Shown piece by piece: positions 11,060-19,885 of a DNA stretch of 64,000 nt. Within the stretch, counting starts at the first letter, position 1, and the number at the start of each line of letters is the position of its first letter. The DNA comes from Planococcus wigleyi (GTDB taxonomy: Bacteria > Bacillota > Bacilli > Bacillales_A > Planococcaceae). The stretch lies in NCBI RefSeq assembly GCF_014836985.1, contig NZ_JACSPU010000004.1:424025-488024 (forward strand), written 5' to 3'. The notes under the pieces were generated by a model. That model made no database searches and was not told the origin of the DNA. It saw only the letters and a program-made list of their open reading frames with translations. A program made the position numbers and the translations under genes.

Positions 11060-11104
11060 AAAGAAACCTCCCCGCCGTTCAATGAACGATGAGGAGGTTT
11101 CTTT
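11060..11104 (-). terminator. Terminator after tRNA-Arg
   Basis: AAAGAAACCTCC pairs with GGAGGTTTCTTT around an inner CGTTCA/TGAACG hairpin on the minus strand, about 25 nt after the tRNA 3' end. The unit therefore contains a single tRNA. From 10924 to 11059 I see no gene beyond the ribosome binding site of the zinc-ribbon gene. Confidence 0.85.
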
Positions 11105-11128
11105 CGTGTACTATGTACATTCCTATAA

Positions 11129-11202
<74 letters not shown>

Positions 11203-11217
11203 CAAAGCTTTCTTAGA

Positions 11218-11262
11218 GTCCAGACTGTGGCGCCTGCTGATGCTGGCGGCTTCGCTTTTCTA
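11218..11262 (-). repeat. Dispersed AGAAAAGCG repeat in tRNA leader
   Basis: On the minus strand the segment begins GAAAAGCGAAGCCGCC and ends AGTCTGGAC, both ends of the family, in a short 45-nt form. It lies between the tRNA-Arg promoter and the tRNA, so it is transcribed as 5' leader. Confidence 0.7.
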
Positions 11263-11278
11263 ACGAAAGACAATTTTA

Positions 11279-11307
11279 ATTATAGAAATGATTTGAATAA
11301 AAGTCAA
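11279..11307 (-). promoter_or_regulatory. tRNA-Arg promoter
   Basis: TTGACT, a 17-nt spacer and a perfect TATAAT on the minus strand, about 75 nt upstream of the tRNA. Confidence 0.85.
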
Positions 11308-11346
11308 TGCTATTTTAAAAAAACATTAAAATTAATTTACAGGCAT

Positions 11347-11952
11347 TTATTCTTGTTTATTCATCCATGTCGGCAGGCTTTCCTGCAACTTGCGCAAAGC
11401 ATTGCCGCGGTGAGAGATTGCCGCTTTTTCATGAGGCTCAAGTTCAGCCATTGCTTTATCCTGTTCAGGCACGAAGAAAATCGGATCGTAGCCAAAACCA
11501 TGATTGCCTCGGCGCTCATGAAGGATCATTCCTTCGCATGACCCCGAAAAGGTTTCGGTCTTCTGTCCAGGAGCTGCGACAGCCAACACACACCGGAAAC
11601 GCGCTGTACGCTCGCTGTCCGGCACGCCACTCAATTTCTCGAGCACTTTGTCGATATTTGCGTCATCGCTCTTAGCGAGGCCTGCATAGCGCGCTGAGTA
11701 GACCCCCGGTTCCCCGTTCAACGCGTCAATTTCCAATCCACTGTCGTCTGATATAACCGGGATGCCAAGCGCATCCGCTACAGCTTCAGCTTTCAAAATA
11801 GCATTTTCTTCAAATGTCACGCCTGTTTCTTCCACGTCCATATCCTCTGCCACGTCCCGCAAAGTCAGCACTTCATAGCCGAATGGAGACAGCATGGTTT
11901 CGAAATCTTTGGCTTTGCCTTTGTTTTGAGTTGCGATTACGATTTTTTTCAT
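11347..11952 (-). CDS. rdgB: XTP/dITP pyrophosphatase (RdgB/HAM1 family)
   Basis: House-cleaning enzyme that hydrolyses dITP and XTP to the monophosphates so they are not built into nucleic acids. The N-terminal [13 protein letters not shown] contains the substrate-binding TxNxxK motif; [24 protein letters not shown] is the family core (about 68-90), and GFGYDPIF is near 147-154. Length is 201 residues. Its ATG overlaps the rph stop (ATGA), so translation is coupled to rph, as in B. subtilis (rph-ysnA). The B. subtilis follower ysnB is absent; a tRNA lies there instead. Confidence 0.97.
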   Translation of the reverse strand: MKKIVIATQNKGKAKDFETMLSPFGYEVLTLRDVAEDMDVEETGVTFEENAILKAEAVADALGIPVISDDSGLEIDALNGEPGVYSARYAGLAKSDDANIDKVLEKLSGVPDSERTARFRCVLAVAAPGQKTETFSGSCEGMILHERRGNHGFGYDPIFFVPEQDKAMAELEPHEKAAISHRGNALRKLQESLPTWMNKQE

Positions 11953-12698
11953 AGTTCTGCCGGCACCTTTTCACCAACACGCAAAGCGATTTCACCCAAT
12001 GCCTGACGCTGCATGGCAATCAATTGGCTGATTCCCGCTTCTCCAAGATCCAATAACTCATTCAATTGGGCACGTGTGAAAGTGGATTCTTCGCCTGTTC
12101 CCTGCAATTCCACAAAATGGCCTGCACCGGTCATCACCAAGTTCATATCAACTTCCGCACTTGAATCTTCAACGTAATTCAAATCAAGGATCGGTCCATT
12201 TTCAGCAGAAACGCCTACACTTGTCGCTGCAAGAAAATCCGTTACCGGGAATGCCGGCAATTCTAATTTGCTGATGGCCATTGTCATCGCGATAAAAGCG
12301 CCTGTAATGGATGCTGTGCGCGTTCCACCGTCCGCCTGGATCACGTCGCAGTCAATCCATAAAGTACGCTCACCCAGCTTCTCCAGGTCGACTACAGCAC
12401 GCAATGCACGGCCAATCAGGCGTTGGATTTCCATTGTGCGTCCGCCAATTTTGCCGGCTGAAGCCTCGCGGCGGTTCCGGCTGTTGGTAGCGCGCGGCAG
12501 CATGGAGTACTCAGCAGTAATCCAGCCTTTGCCTTGCCCGCGTAAAAAGCCGGGTACTTTATCTTCAATCGTCGCTGTACAAATGACTTTTGTCTGTCCG
12601 ACAGTAATCAGAACCGAGCCTTCCGGATGAATCAAGTAGTCGACGTCCACTGATACGGGACGCAGTTCGTTTGTTTGTCTATTATCTATTCGTGTCAT
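11949..12698 (-). CDS. rph: Ribonuclease PH
   Basis: Phosphorolytic 3'-to-5' exoribonuclease that trims tRNA 3' ends. The start [17 protein letters not shown] and the core [20 protein letters not shown] block (here [16 protein letters not shown]) are diagnostic; [19 protein letters not shown] carries the phosphate-site residues. I chose the ATG at 12698, preceded by AGGAGGA; the frame extends to 12713. The product is 249 residues. In B. subtilis gerM lies between the marR-like ysmB and rph; here racE precedes rph directly and gerM is missing. Confidence 0.97.
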   Translation of the reverse strand: MTRIDNRQTNELRPVSVDVDYLIHPEGSVLITVGQTKVICTATIEDKVPGFLRGQGKGWITAEYSMLPRATNSRNRREASAGKIGGRTMEIQRLIGRALRAVVDLEKLGERTLWIDCDVIQADGGTRTASITGAFIAMTMAISKLELPAFPVTDFLAATSVGVSAENGPILDLNYVEDSSAEVDMNLVMTGAGHFVELQGTGEESTFTRAQLNELLDLGEAGISQLIAMQRQALGEIALRVGEKVPAEL

Positions 12699-12752
12699 AA
12701 AAATCCTCCTCATATATGCTCAAATAGCTTACCATATTTCCCTGACAACAAC

Positions 12753-12785
12753 AAAAACCTGACAGCCGGAAGCCATCAGGTTTTG
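12753..12785 (-). terminator. Terminator overlapping the racE 3' end
   Basis: AAAACCTGATGGC and GCTGTCAGGTTTT form an imperfect stem with a TTCC-type loop, followed by T residues. The racE stop codon lies within the stem. rph would then depend on its own promoter or on read-through. Confidence 0.8.
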
Positions 12786-13579
12786 GGAAAGCGAATCGAA
12801 TGGATCAGCGGTTCCTCAATCCCCAGCCATTTCTGGATGATGGAACCGAAAATCTGTGTAGAGCCTGATGTATAAAAACGATGCACCGGCGGCTGCTTCC
12901 ATTCTGCGAATTGATCTTTATAGCTCAAGTAACGTTCTACATCCTTTGCTGTCTCTTCTGCTGAAGATAACACATGGACCGTATCACCAAGAACTTCTTC
13001 AATAAATCCCTGCAGCAACGGATAATGGGTACAGCCTAAAATGGCGGTATCGAATTCTTCATGGGCAATTGTCGCTAACGTATCCTGGACAATGCGGTGA
13101 GCGAATTCACCTTCGTATTCATCACTTTCAACCAAAGGAACGAAACGCGGGCATGCCAGCTGCACGACGTGGGAAGCAGAAACGAGCGACAAGATTGCTT
13201 TCTCGTAGGCACCGCTTTGCACTGTCCCTAAAGTGCCCAAAACGGCAATGTTTTTTGTTGTTGATGATTTGATTGCAGCTCTGGCTCCAGGAAAGATTAC
13301 ACCGATTACAGGGATCGGCAAGTGTTTCTGAAGAGAATACAGCGCTGCTGCTGTTGCGGTATTGCAAGCGATGACCAGCATTTTTATATTCTTTTTCATC
13401 AATGCATTAGCCATTTGCCACGTATAGGTCCGTACTTCCGAAAGCGGACGCGGGCCATAAGGGCACCTGGCATTATCACCGATATAGTAAATTTGCTCAT
13501 TCGGCAATAGTTTCATTATTTCCTTTGCGACGGTAAGTCCACCGACTCCTGAATCAATTACTCCGATTGGCGCATTCAA
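12776..13579 (-). CDS. racE: Glutamate racemase
   Basis: Cofactor-independent racemase making D-glutamate for peptidoglycan. PIGVIDSGVGGLTVAKE is the N-terminal signature with the catalytic-site Asp and Ser; CNTATAAA and LGCTHYPLL carry the two catalytic Cys. I prefer a TTG start at 13579 because AGAGG lies 8 nt before it; the ATG at 13585 is only 2 nt from that site. The product is 267 residues. It follows the MarR gene by about 16 nt. D-glutamate may matter twice here: in the stem peptide and possibly as a crosslink residue, given the ATP-grasp ligase at 57264. Confidence 0.95.
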   Translation of the reverse strand: MNAPIGVIDSGVGGLTVAKEIMKLLPNEQIYYIGDNARCPYGPRPLSEVRTYTWQMANALMKKNIKMLVIACNTATAAALYSLQKHLPIPVIGVIFPGARAAIKSSTTKNIAVLGTLGTVQSGAYEKAILSLVSASHVVQLACPRFVPLVESDEYEGEFAHRIVQDTLATIAHEEFDTAILGCTHYPLLQGFIEEVLGDTVHVLSSAEETAKDVERYLSYKDQFAEWKQPPVHRFYTSGSTQIFGSIIQKWLGIEEPLIHSIRFPKT

Positions 13580-13595
13580 CGTCATCGCCTCTATC

Positions 13596-14048
13596 CTATT
13601 TCATGTTTGTATGCAGTTTCTCAAGCAAAGCTGCAAATTGTTCCGCTTCGTCTACTGTGAAATCCGCTAATACCGTTTTCAAATATTCCTGGCGCTTTTG
13701 AATCACTTCTTCAATGACCCGCTCGCCTTCTTTTAATAATTTGATCCGCACGACACGGCGATCCTGTTCTTCACGGATACGGACAACGAGTTCGTTCTTT
13801 TCCATGCGATCGACCAGATCCGTCGTTGTGCTGAACGCTAAATACATCTTGTTCGACAAATCGCCGATGGTCATGTCGCCATGTTCAAACAGCCATTGCA
13901 ATGCAACGAATTGAGGTGGTGTAATCGTATAGGAATTCAGAATCTCCCGGCCTTTTTGCTTAATGATCCCTGAAATGTAACGCAGTTCCTTTTCCATGAA
14001 TGCGATACGTTCTGAATCATGGCTGATGCCTTGCTTGTCATCATTCAT
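13596..14048 (-). CDS. MarR family transcriptional regulator (YsmB-like)
   Basis: A protein of 150 residues with a winged helix: LQWLFEHGDMTIGDLSNKMYLAFSTTTDLVDRMEKNELV spans the recognition helix (about 50-88), and RIREEQDRRVVRIKLLKEGE is the wing. It resembles B. subtilis YsmB, which lies next to racE. AAGGAG lies about 12 nt before the ATG. Ligand and targets are unknown. It is preceded by the thioesterase gene and followed by racE in the same direction. Confidence 0.92.
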   Translation of the reverse strand: MNDDKQGISHDSERIAFMEKELRYISGIIKQKGREILNSYTITPPQFVALQWLFEHGDMTIGDLSNKMYLAFSTTTDLVDRMEKNELVVRIREEQDRRVVRIKLLKEGERVIEEVIQKRQEYLKTVLADFTVDEAEQFAALLEKLHTNMK

Positions 14049-14122
14049 TAATAATTACCACTCCTTGAAAAACCATCTTCTTCTTATAGTGAAGGTTTTT
14101 TATTGATATAGCAAGAACTCAC

Positions 14123-14590
14123 TTATTTTTTAACGGTCGCCAACTGTTCGGCACGCAGCAATTCGATGTCTTGCTCGGACCAAGGATGGCCTTTTCCAGT
14201 CTTTTTCGAAATCTGGACGATCGTCCCTCTCCCAGTGAAACATGTTTCCTCTTTTTCGTTGACAGTCCAATAATGGACATCTGCCGAAGAAGTTCCGACA
14301 CGCGCGATTTTGACGTAGACACTCAATTTTTCATCAAAAAAGACTTGCTGCACAAAATCCACTTGCATATCCGCGACGACAGGAAATAATTCATTGCCAG
14401 CTTCCAACCAGCGCTGCATCAAACCCATCTCTTTCATGAATTCAATCCGTGCAAATTCAAAATAAGCGATCGGTACCGTGTTGTTCACATGACCGAACAT
14501 ATCGGTTTCAGAAAACCGCACTTGCACCGGAGCGGAAAAGGAAAATTCCCGGCTCCACTCATTGAAATTCTCAATATAATTTGCTTTCAT
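14123..14590 (-). CDS. Acyl-CoA thioesterase of the 4HBT hotdog family (YsmA-like)
   Basis: A single hotdog domain of 155 residues. VRFSETDMFGHVNNTVPIAYFEFAR is the 4-hydroxybenzoyl-CoA thioesterase signature, with the catalytic-site Asp and the D-x-x-G-H-V-N-N block (about 27-50). It probably hydrolyses an acyl thioester; the substrate is unknown. I chose the ATG at 14590, preceded by GGAGG. The same gene (ysmA) follows sdhB in B. subtilis, but there gerE comes next; gerE is absent here. Confidence 0.93.
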   Translation of the reverse strand: MKANYIENFNEWSREFSFSAPVQVRFSETDMFGHVNNTVPIAYFEFARIEFMKEMGLMQRWLEAGNELFPVVADMQVDFVQQVFFDEKLSVYVKIARVGTSSADVHYWTVNEKEETCFTGRGTIVQISKKTGKGHPWSEQDIELLRAEQLATVKK

Positions 14591-14680
14591 CGAAAAAACC
14601 TCCACTGGCTCAACTTCTTCATTTTCCTAGTATATCAAAAACTTGAGAAAAGAGCAGGCATTTTCTAAACAGGACAAAAT

Positions 14681-14705
14681 AAAAACCCCGCCGCAGCGGG
14701 GTTTT
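14681..14705 (-). terminator. Terminator after sdhCAB
   Basis: AAAACCCCGC, TGC loop, then GCGGGGTTTTTATT on the minus strand: a strong stem with a T run, right after the sdhB stop. Confidence 0.9.
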
Positions 14706-14713
14706 AGTGGATA

Positions 14714-15484
14714 CTAGTCAACCATTCTGTCGCTTCCGAAGAAGTTCCGGAACATTTGAACAGTCGTGTCGCGGTTCAACGCTGCGATTGAAGTTGTCAA
14801 AGGAATTCCTTTTGGACAAGACTCCACACAGTTTTGAGAGTTACCGCAGCTTGCAAGTCCGCCTTCACCCATGATCGCATTCAAACGTGCATCGCGGTTC
14901 ATTGCTCCCGTTGGATGCGCGTTCATCAAGCGAACTTGTGAAAGTGGTGCAGCTCCGATGAAATCGGATTTATCGTTGACGTTCGGGCATGCTTCAAGAC
15001 ATACACCGCAAGTCATACATTTAGACAATTCGTAAGCCCATTGGCGCTTGCGCTCAGGCATACGTGGTCCGTCTCCAAGGTCATGCGTACCATCGATCGG
15101 CACCCATGCTTTAACTTTCTTCAACGAGTCGAACATACGGCTGCGGTCAATGACAAGGTCACGGACAACAGGGAATGTCTTCATCGGCTGAAGGCGGATT
15201 GGCTGTTCCAACTGATCGACCAAAGCAGTACATGATTGACGCGCTTTGCCATTGATGACCATTGAACATGCTCCACAAACCTCTTCCAGACAGTTCATGT
15301 CCCAGTTTACAGGAGTGGTTTTCTTCCCTTCCATGTTGACAGGGTTACGGCGAATTTCCATCAATGCCGAGATGACATTCATATTCGCTTTATATGGCAA
15401 TTCGAACTTTTCCCAATACGAATTCTCATCCGTAGAGTTTCGGCGTTCGATTTCAAATATAACCGTCTTTGCTGCTTCACCCAT
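14714..15484 (-). CDS. sdhB: Succinate dehydrogenase iron-sulfur subunit
   Basis: Passes electrons from the flavoprotein to menaquinone and haem in complex II. Three cluster motifs are visible: CLEEVCGAC with a later Cys (2Fe-2S, about 65-90), CMTCGVCLEACP (about 155-166) and CGNSQNCVESCPKGIP (about 210-225) for the 4Fe-4S and 3Fe-4S clusters. Its 256 residues match the Bacillus subunit. It is the last gene of sdhCAB, 22 nt after sdhA. A terminator follows. Confidence 0.98.
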   Translation of the reverse strand: MGEAAKTVIFEIERRNSTDENSYWEKFELPYKANMNVISALMEIRRNPVNMEGKKTTPVNWDMNCLEEVCGACSMVINGKARQSCTALVDQLEQPIRLQPMKTFPVVRDLVIDRSRMFDSLKKVKAWVPIDGTHDLGDGPRMPERKRQWAYELSKCMTCGVCLEACPNVNDKSDFIGAAPLSQVRLMNAHPTGAMNRDARLNAIMGEGGLASCGNSQNCVESCPKGIPLTTSIAALNRDTTVQMFRNFFGSDRMVD

Positions 15485-15506
15485 GGTAAATTAGCTCCCT
15501 TCTAGA

Positions 15507-17255
15507 TTATGCTTTTGCTGAGTAATCACGTTTGCGCGGTGGAATCAACGATGTATCGACTTCTTCATAGTGGAAGATAGGTGCATCATTGCCATTAAAT
15601 TTAGCCATAGTCGTTTTAAGGAATTCTTCGTCATTACGATCCGGGAATTCCGGTTTGTAGTGAGCTCCGCGGCTTTCGTTACGGTTAAGCGCTCCGATTG
15701 TGATCACTCGTGCTAAATGTAGCATATTTCGCAACTGGCGTGTAAACATTGCGCCTTGGTTGCTCCAAAGCTGTGTATCAGTAATATTGATATGGTTGAA
15801 ACGTTCAAGCAGTTCCTGGAGTTTCTCATCCGTCTTCTGCAAACGATCATTGTAGCGTACTACTGTTACATTGTCCGTCATCCATTCGCCAAGCTCTTTG
15901 TGGAGGACATAAGCGTTTTCTGTGCCGTTCAATGCAAGGATTTCTTCCCATTTGCGCTGCTCTTCTGCTTCGTATTTTTCATAAATAGCCGAAGGAAGAT
16001 CTTCTGCCAACACATCAAGGCCATTTACATATTCAATAGCGTTTGGTCCTGCGACCATACCGCCGTAAATCGCTGAAAGCAATGAGTTCGCACCTAGACG
16101 GTTACCGCCGTGTTGAGAATAATCACATTCACCCGCTGCCAAAACGCCAGGGATGCTTGTCATTTGGTGGTCATCGACCCATAATCCACCCATTGAATAA
16201 TGGACAGCCGGGAAGATTTTCATTGGTACTTTGCGAGGGTCATCACCAGTGAATTTCTCGTAGATCTCAATGATGCCGCCTAGTTTGATATCAAGCTCTT
16301 TAGGATCTTTGTGTGAAAGATCCAGGTAGACCATGTTCTCGCCATTAATGCCGAGTTTTTGGTTGACGCAGACATCGAAGATTTCACGTGTTGCAATATC
16401 ACGTGGAACCAGGTTTCCGTAAGCTGGATATTTTTCTTCAAGGAAATACCAAGGCTTGCCGTCTTTGTATGTCCAAATACGTCCGCCTTCCCCACGAGCT
16501 GATTCTGACATTAAGCGCAGTTTATCGTCTCCTGGAATCGCTGTCGGGTGAATTTGGATAAATTCGCCGTTTGCGTAGTATGCACCTTGCTGATAGACGA
16601 TAGAAGCCGCTGAACCTGTATTGATGACAGAGTTCGTCGATTTCCCGAAAATGATCCCCGGTCCGCCAGTTGCCATGATGATAGCATCTGCACGGAACGA
16701 TTTGATTTCCATAGTCGTCATATTTTGAGCTGTGATCCCTTTGCCGACGCCTTGCTCGTCAAGAACAAGACCCAGGAATTCCCAGCCTTCGTATTTCGTG
16801 ATCAGTCCGCTCACTTCGTAGCGGCGAACTTGCTCGTCCAATGCGTATAGCAATTGCTGGCCAGTTGTTGCACCGGCAAATGCTGTTCTGTGGTACATCG
16901 TTCCACCAAAGCGGCGGAAGTCCAAAAGGCCTTCCGGCGTACGGTTGAACATAACGCCCATGCGGTCAAACATCCGGATAATTCCAGGTGCTGCATCCGC
17001 CATTGCTTTTACGGGACGCTGATTCGCAAGGAAGTCGCCTCCGTATACAGTATCATCAAAGTGAATATCCGGGGAATCCCCTTCACCTTTTGTATTAACC
17101 GCTCCGTTGATCCCGCCTTGCGCACATACTGAGTGGGACCGTTTAACGGGAACGATTGAAAATAAATCGACGGAAGAACCTGCTTCTGCAACTTTAATTG
17201 CTGCCATTAGGCCAGCTAGGCCGCCACCGACGATCGTAATTTTGCCCTTCGCCAT
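15507..17255 (-). CDS. sdhA: Succinate dehydrogenase flavoprotein subunit
   Basis: Oxidises succinate to fumarate. The dinucleotide-binding GGGLAGLMAA is at the N-terminus; HSVCAQGGINGAVN carries the His that binds FAD covalently; HPTAIPGDDKLRLMSESARGEGG and HYSMGGLWVD are active-site blocks. I chose the ATG at 17255, after GAGGAG; the first in-frame codon is a GTG at 17267 that overlaps that site. The product is 582 residues. It lies between sdhC and sdhB. Confidence 0.98.
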   Translation of the reverse strand: MAKGKITIVGGGLAGLMAAIKVAEAGSSVDLFSIVPVKRSHSVCAQGGINGAVNTKGEGDSPDIHFDDTVYGGDFLANQRPVKAMADAAPGIIRMFDRMGVMFNRTPEGLLDFRRFGGTMYHRTAFAGATTGQQLLYALDEQVRRYEVSGLITKYEGWEFLGLVLDEQGVGKGITAQNMTTMEIKSFRADAIIMATGGPGIIFGKSTNSVINTGSAASIVYQQGAYYANGEFIQIHPTAIPGDDKLRLMSESARGEGGRIWTYKDGKPWYFLEEKYPAYGNLVPRDIATREIFDVCVNQKLGINGENMVYLDLSHKDPKELDIKLGGIIEIYEKFTGDDPRKVPMKIFPAVHYSMGGLWVDDHQMTSIPGVLAAGECDYSQHGGNRLGANSLLSAIYGGMVAGPNAIEYVNGLDVLAEDLPSAIYEKYEAEEQRKWEEILALNGTENAYVLHKELGEWMTDNVTVVRYNDRLQKTDEKLQELLERFNHINITDTQLWSNQGAMFTRQLRNMLHLARVITIGALNRNESRGAHYKPEFPDRNDEEFLKTTMAKFNGNDAPIFHYEEVDTSLIPPRKRDYSAKA

Positions 17256-17300
17256 GTTAGTATTCACTCCTCTTTTAGTTCACCAATGATTGAAACATTC

Positions 17301-17915
17301 TTAAACGAATGCAAACAATGCTCTGATACCAATGATCGATAATACAATAAATACTAGAAGTGTGAAATATGTTGCATTTCGTTGAGATGCTTCGGATTGT
17401 GTGATTCCCCATGTAACAAGGAAAGACCAAAGTCCGTTTGATAAATGGAAGACTGCAGCCAAGACACCGACGATGTAGAATGCCAGCATGAACGGGTTGC
17501 TTAAAATGTTTTCCATCATGTTGAAATCAGCTGCAGCAGCTGCTCCGATTGCAACTTGGAATCTTGTTTCAAATACGTGCCAAGCGATGAAGACTACAAG
17601 GAAGACACCTGTATAGCGCTGTGCAACGAACAGAATGTTGCGCAAATAGCTATAATGGCCAGGATTGTTCTTCGAAGTAAACGCTATGTATAGGCCATAA
17701 AACGCATGATACAAGATTGGTAAATAGATGACAAAAATCTCCAGGAAAATGACGAATGGAAGATTAGCCATAAATTCGGATGCTTTATTGAATGACTCCA
17801 CACCCTGAGTTGCAAAATGGTTGACGATTAAGTGCTGCGTTAAGAATAAACCGATAGGAATGATCCCCAACAATGAGTGCAGCCTGCGCATTAAAAATTC
17901 ACGATTGTTATCCAA
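17301..17915 (-). CDS. sdhC: Succinate dehydrogenase cytochrome b558 subunit
   Basis: Membrane anchor with two haems b. MDNNREFLMRRLHSLLGIIPIG matches B. subtilis SdhC; five hydrophobic helices are visible, with haem-ligand His candidates in RRLHS, TQHL, YHAFYG and WHVFET. I chose the TTG at 17915: GAGGGGGG lies just upstream and the 204-residue product matches the family; the frame runs open to 18113 but those 66 codons overlap the promoter. The very G-rich ribosome binding site resembles targets of the C-rich iron-sparing RNA FsrA in B. subtilis. Confidence 0.96.
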   Translation of the reverse strand: MDNNREFLMRRLHSLLGIIPIGLFLTQHLIVNHFATQGVESFNKASEFMANLPFVIFLEIFVIYLPILYHAFYGLYIAFTSKNNPGHYSYLRNILFVAQRYTGVFLVVFIAWHVFETRFQVAIGAAAAADFNMMENILSNPFMLAFYIVGVLAAVFHLSNGLWSFLVTWGITQSEASQRNATYFTLLVFIVLSIIGIRALFAFV

Positions 17916-18023
17916 AATTTTACCCCCCTCAAAACATTGATTGGCAGCGTCCAGAGCAAACGAAAAATTGACGAAAGCACCTGAAGCCGCAACACCATCA
18001 TGATACAAGAATATGACATATTT

Positions 18024-18052
18024 ATTGTACTCCCCCCCTCTGAGAGCGTCAA
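18024..18052 (-). promoter_or_regulatory. sdhCAB promoter
   Basis: TTGACG, a 17-nt spacer and TACAAT on the minus strand. The spacer holds a run of seven G. The leader to the sdhC TTG is about 100 nt. Between this promoter and the lysC terminator (18053..18160) I see no gene. Confidence 0.85.
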
Positions 18053-18160
18053 GGCAACGAATCCCTTTTAAACAGATAGTTATTACATTAAAAAGGGGGG
18101 CTTCACGCCGCATAAGGGGGAAAACCTATGTGAATGTAACCGTTTTATTAGATTTATGCG

Positions 18161-18193
18161 AAAAAGCGATTCTCTAATTGAGAATCGCTTTTT
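18161..18193 (-). terminator. Terminator after lysC
   Basis: AAAAAGCGATTCTC, a 5-nt loop and its perfect complement form a 14-bp stem ending in T residues, about 100 nt after the lysC stop codon. Confidence 0.85.
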
Positions 18194-18293
18194 CAGCTGT
18201 TTCTGCTGTATTCCACTGTTGTCGGGATTATCGCAGCATTGCTATTGAGAATTTGAACATTTTGTGAATATTTTCACGTACACCGTTTTTAAT

Positions 18294-19532
18294 TCAAGAT
18301 ATGTCTTGATGCACCTGAAGTTCTGAAAGTCCATAGGCCTCGTGCAAAGCATTTGCCGATTTCTTCATATCCGTTTCCGGCACTACCACTGAAATTTTGA
18401 TCTCAGATGTGCTGACCATCTTCACTGGGATGTCTTGACTTCTCAAAATATCAAACATCCGTGCAGCCACCCCTGGATTTGATACCATGCCTGACCCGAC
18501 AATGGAGACTTTCGATAGGCCGATTTCCACATTCATGGAAAGAAAGCCAATATCACTTTGAGCTTCAGTCAACACGCGGCGTGTTTCTTCCAAGCTTTCC
18601 TGGCTGATGGAAAACGATACCGAAGGAGGAAATTCATCACTGATGCTTTGAACAATAATATCAACGTCGATCTGATTTTCTGCCAACTTGGTAAAAATAT
18701 TTGCCAGCGATCCGTTAAACGGTTTTTTGTAAATGACAGTTACACGCGCTACCCCAGGTTCGAACGCTACACCTCTGACGATTAAGTTTTTTTCCACAGT
18801 GATCACCTCTTGTATGATTGTGCCAGGCTCGTCTGAATAACTTGCTCTGACCGATAATGGTACGCGATTGTTTTTTGCGAATTCAACTGCACGCGGGTGT
18901 AGCACACCTGCTCCCAGATTAGCGAGTTCGAGCATTTCGTCATATGAAATCTGTTCCAGCTTCCGTGCACCTGTTACAAAACGTGGATCGGAAGTGTAGA
19001 CACCGTCGACATCGGTATAGATTTCGCATTTTTCAGCTCCGAGCGCTGCCGCAAGTGCGACTGCGGTCGTATCGGAACCTCCCCGGCCAAGGGTGGTGAT
19101 GTTACCGATTTTATCTACCCCTTGGAATCCAGCCACTACACATAAATAACCATTGTCAAGCACGCGTTCAAGCCGTTCCGTGTGAATTTGTTCAATCCGG
19201 GCATTTCGCGGAACAGACTCTGTTTCAATTCCGGCTTGCCACCCCGTAAACGATAGCGCTTCATGGCCAAGCTTCTTAAAGGCCATAGCCAGTAACGAGA
19301 TGGTAATCTGCTCGCCTGTAGCCAATAGCATATCCATTTCCCGTTTCGGCGGCTCAGCTGAGATTTCCCCTGCTAACCCAAGCAGCGTATCTGTTGTCTT
19401 GCCCATTGCCGAAACCACAATGACTACGCGTTTTCCTTTTTCTTTTTCTCGAATGGCTCTTTCTGCCACTCCAATGATTTTCTCAGGTGTAGCAACAGAC
19501 GTGCCTCCAAATTTCATGACGATCGTTTCCAT
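18294..19532 (-). CDS. lysC: Aspartate kinase (lysine-regulated type)
   Basis: Phosphorylates aspartate, the first step to lysine, threonine and methionine. VMKFGGTSVATPEKI is the kinase signature; GRGGSDTTAVALAAALGAEKCEIYTDVDGVYTSDPR is the substrate region (about 165-205); two ACT domains follow from about 265. The sequence is closest to the Bacillus LysC class. The ATG at 19532 has GGGAGTGG at fair spacing; 412 residues. Regulation is clear: a lysine riboswitch and terminator lie upstream. An internal start for a beta subunit, known in B. subtilis, could exist; I did not locate it. Confidence 0.96.
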   Translation of the reverse strand: METIVMKFGGTSVATPEKIIGVAERAIREKEKGKRVVIVVSAMGKTTDTLLGLAGEISAEPPKREMDMLLATGEQITISLLAMAFKKLGHEALSFTGWQAGIETESVPRNARIEQIHTERLERVLDNGYLCVVAGFQGVDKIGNITTLGRGGSDTTAVALAAALGAEKCEIYTDVDGVYTSDPRFVTGARKLEQISYDEMLELANLGAGVLHPRAVEFAKNNRVPLSVRASYSDEPGTIIQEVITVEKNLIVRGVAFEPGVARVTVIYKKPFNGSLANIFTKLAENQIDVDIIVQSISDEFPPSVSFSISQESLEETRRVLTEAQSDIGFLSMNVEIGLSKVSIVGSGMVSNPGVAARMFDILRSQDIPVKMVSTSEIKISVVVPETDMKKSANALHEAYGLSELQVHQDIS

Positions 19533-19610
19533 TCCATCCACTCCCACATTTAGTATGTGGCCCTCAACATGCCTAGCCAGGAAACAGCATAACTCCCGGG
19601 CAAAGACACA

Positions 19611-19653
19611 AAAAGAGGCAGCTCACCGCAACCGCGGCAAACTACCTCTTTTA
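19611..19653 (-). terminator. Attenuator terminator of the lysine riboswitch
   Basis: AAAGAGGTAG and CTGCCTCTTTTT pair around an inner CCGC/GCGG hairpin on the minus strand. It lies between the aptamer and lysC, so lysine binding would favour termination. Confidence 0.85.
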
Positions 19654-19674
19654 TCATGTACGAAAAACGTCCAT

Positions 19675-19850
19675 GTGAGATAGCCCTCCAGAGATTGACT
19701 CTGACAGCTCTGCACTTCTTAAATGCAGAACCAGCATGCGAAACAGCAGTAAATACGCACACTTCGGCGACCGCCCCTTTCAACATTCTTCACGGATTCT
19801 GCAAATCTCCAAATGCTTACTATTGACGTTCGCGCCTCTATCATCACTTT
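19675..19850 (-). ncRNA. Lysine riboswitch (L box) aptamer
   Basis: The minus strand carries the L-box blocks in order: GATAGAGGCGCGAAC, CAATAGTAAGCATTTGGAG, GAAAGGGGCGGTCGCCGAAG, CTGTCAGAGTCAATCTCTGG and GGAGGGCTATCTCAC. The outer stem pairs GATAG with CTATC. These match the B. subtilis lysC leader closely. A terminator follows before lysC. Confidence 0.93.
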
Positions 19851-19885
19851 TCCAAGTGATTCAATTATGGTCTTACGATAACATG

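Noticed and set aside
17916..18113. Longer sdhC frame of 270 residues
   Set aside because: The extra 66 codons include the promoter and lack SdhC similarity; TTG at 17915 has a strong ribosome binding site.
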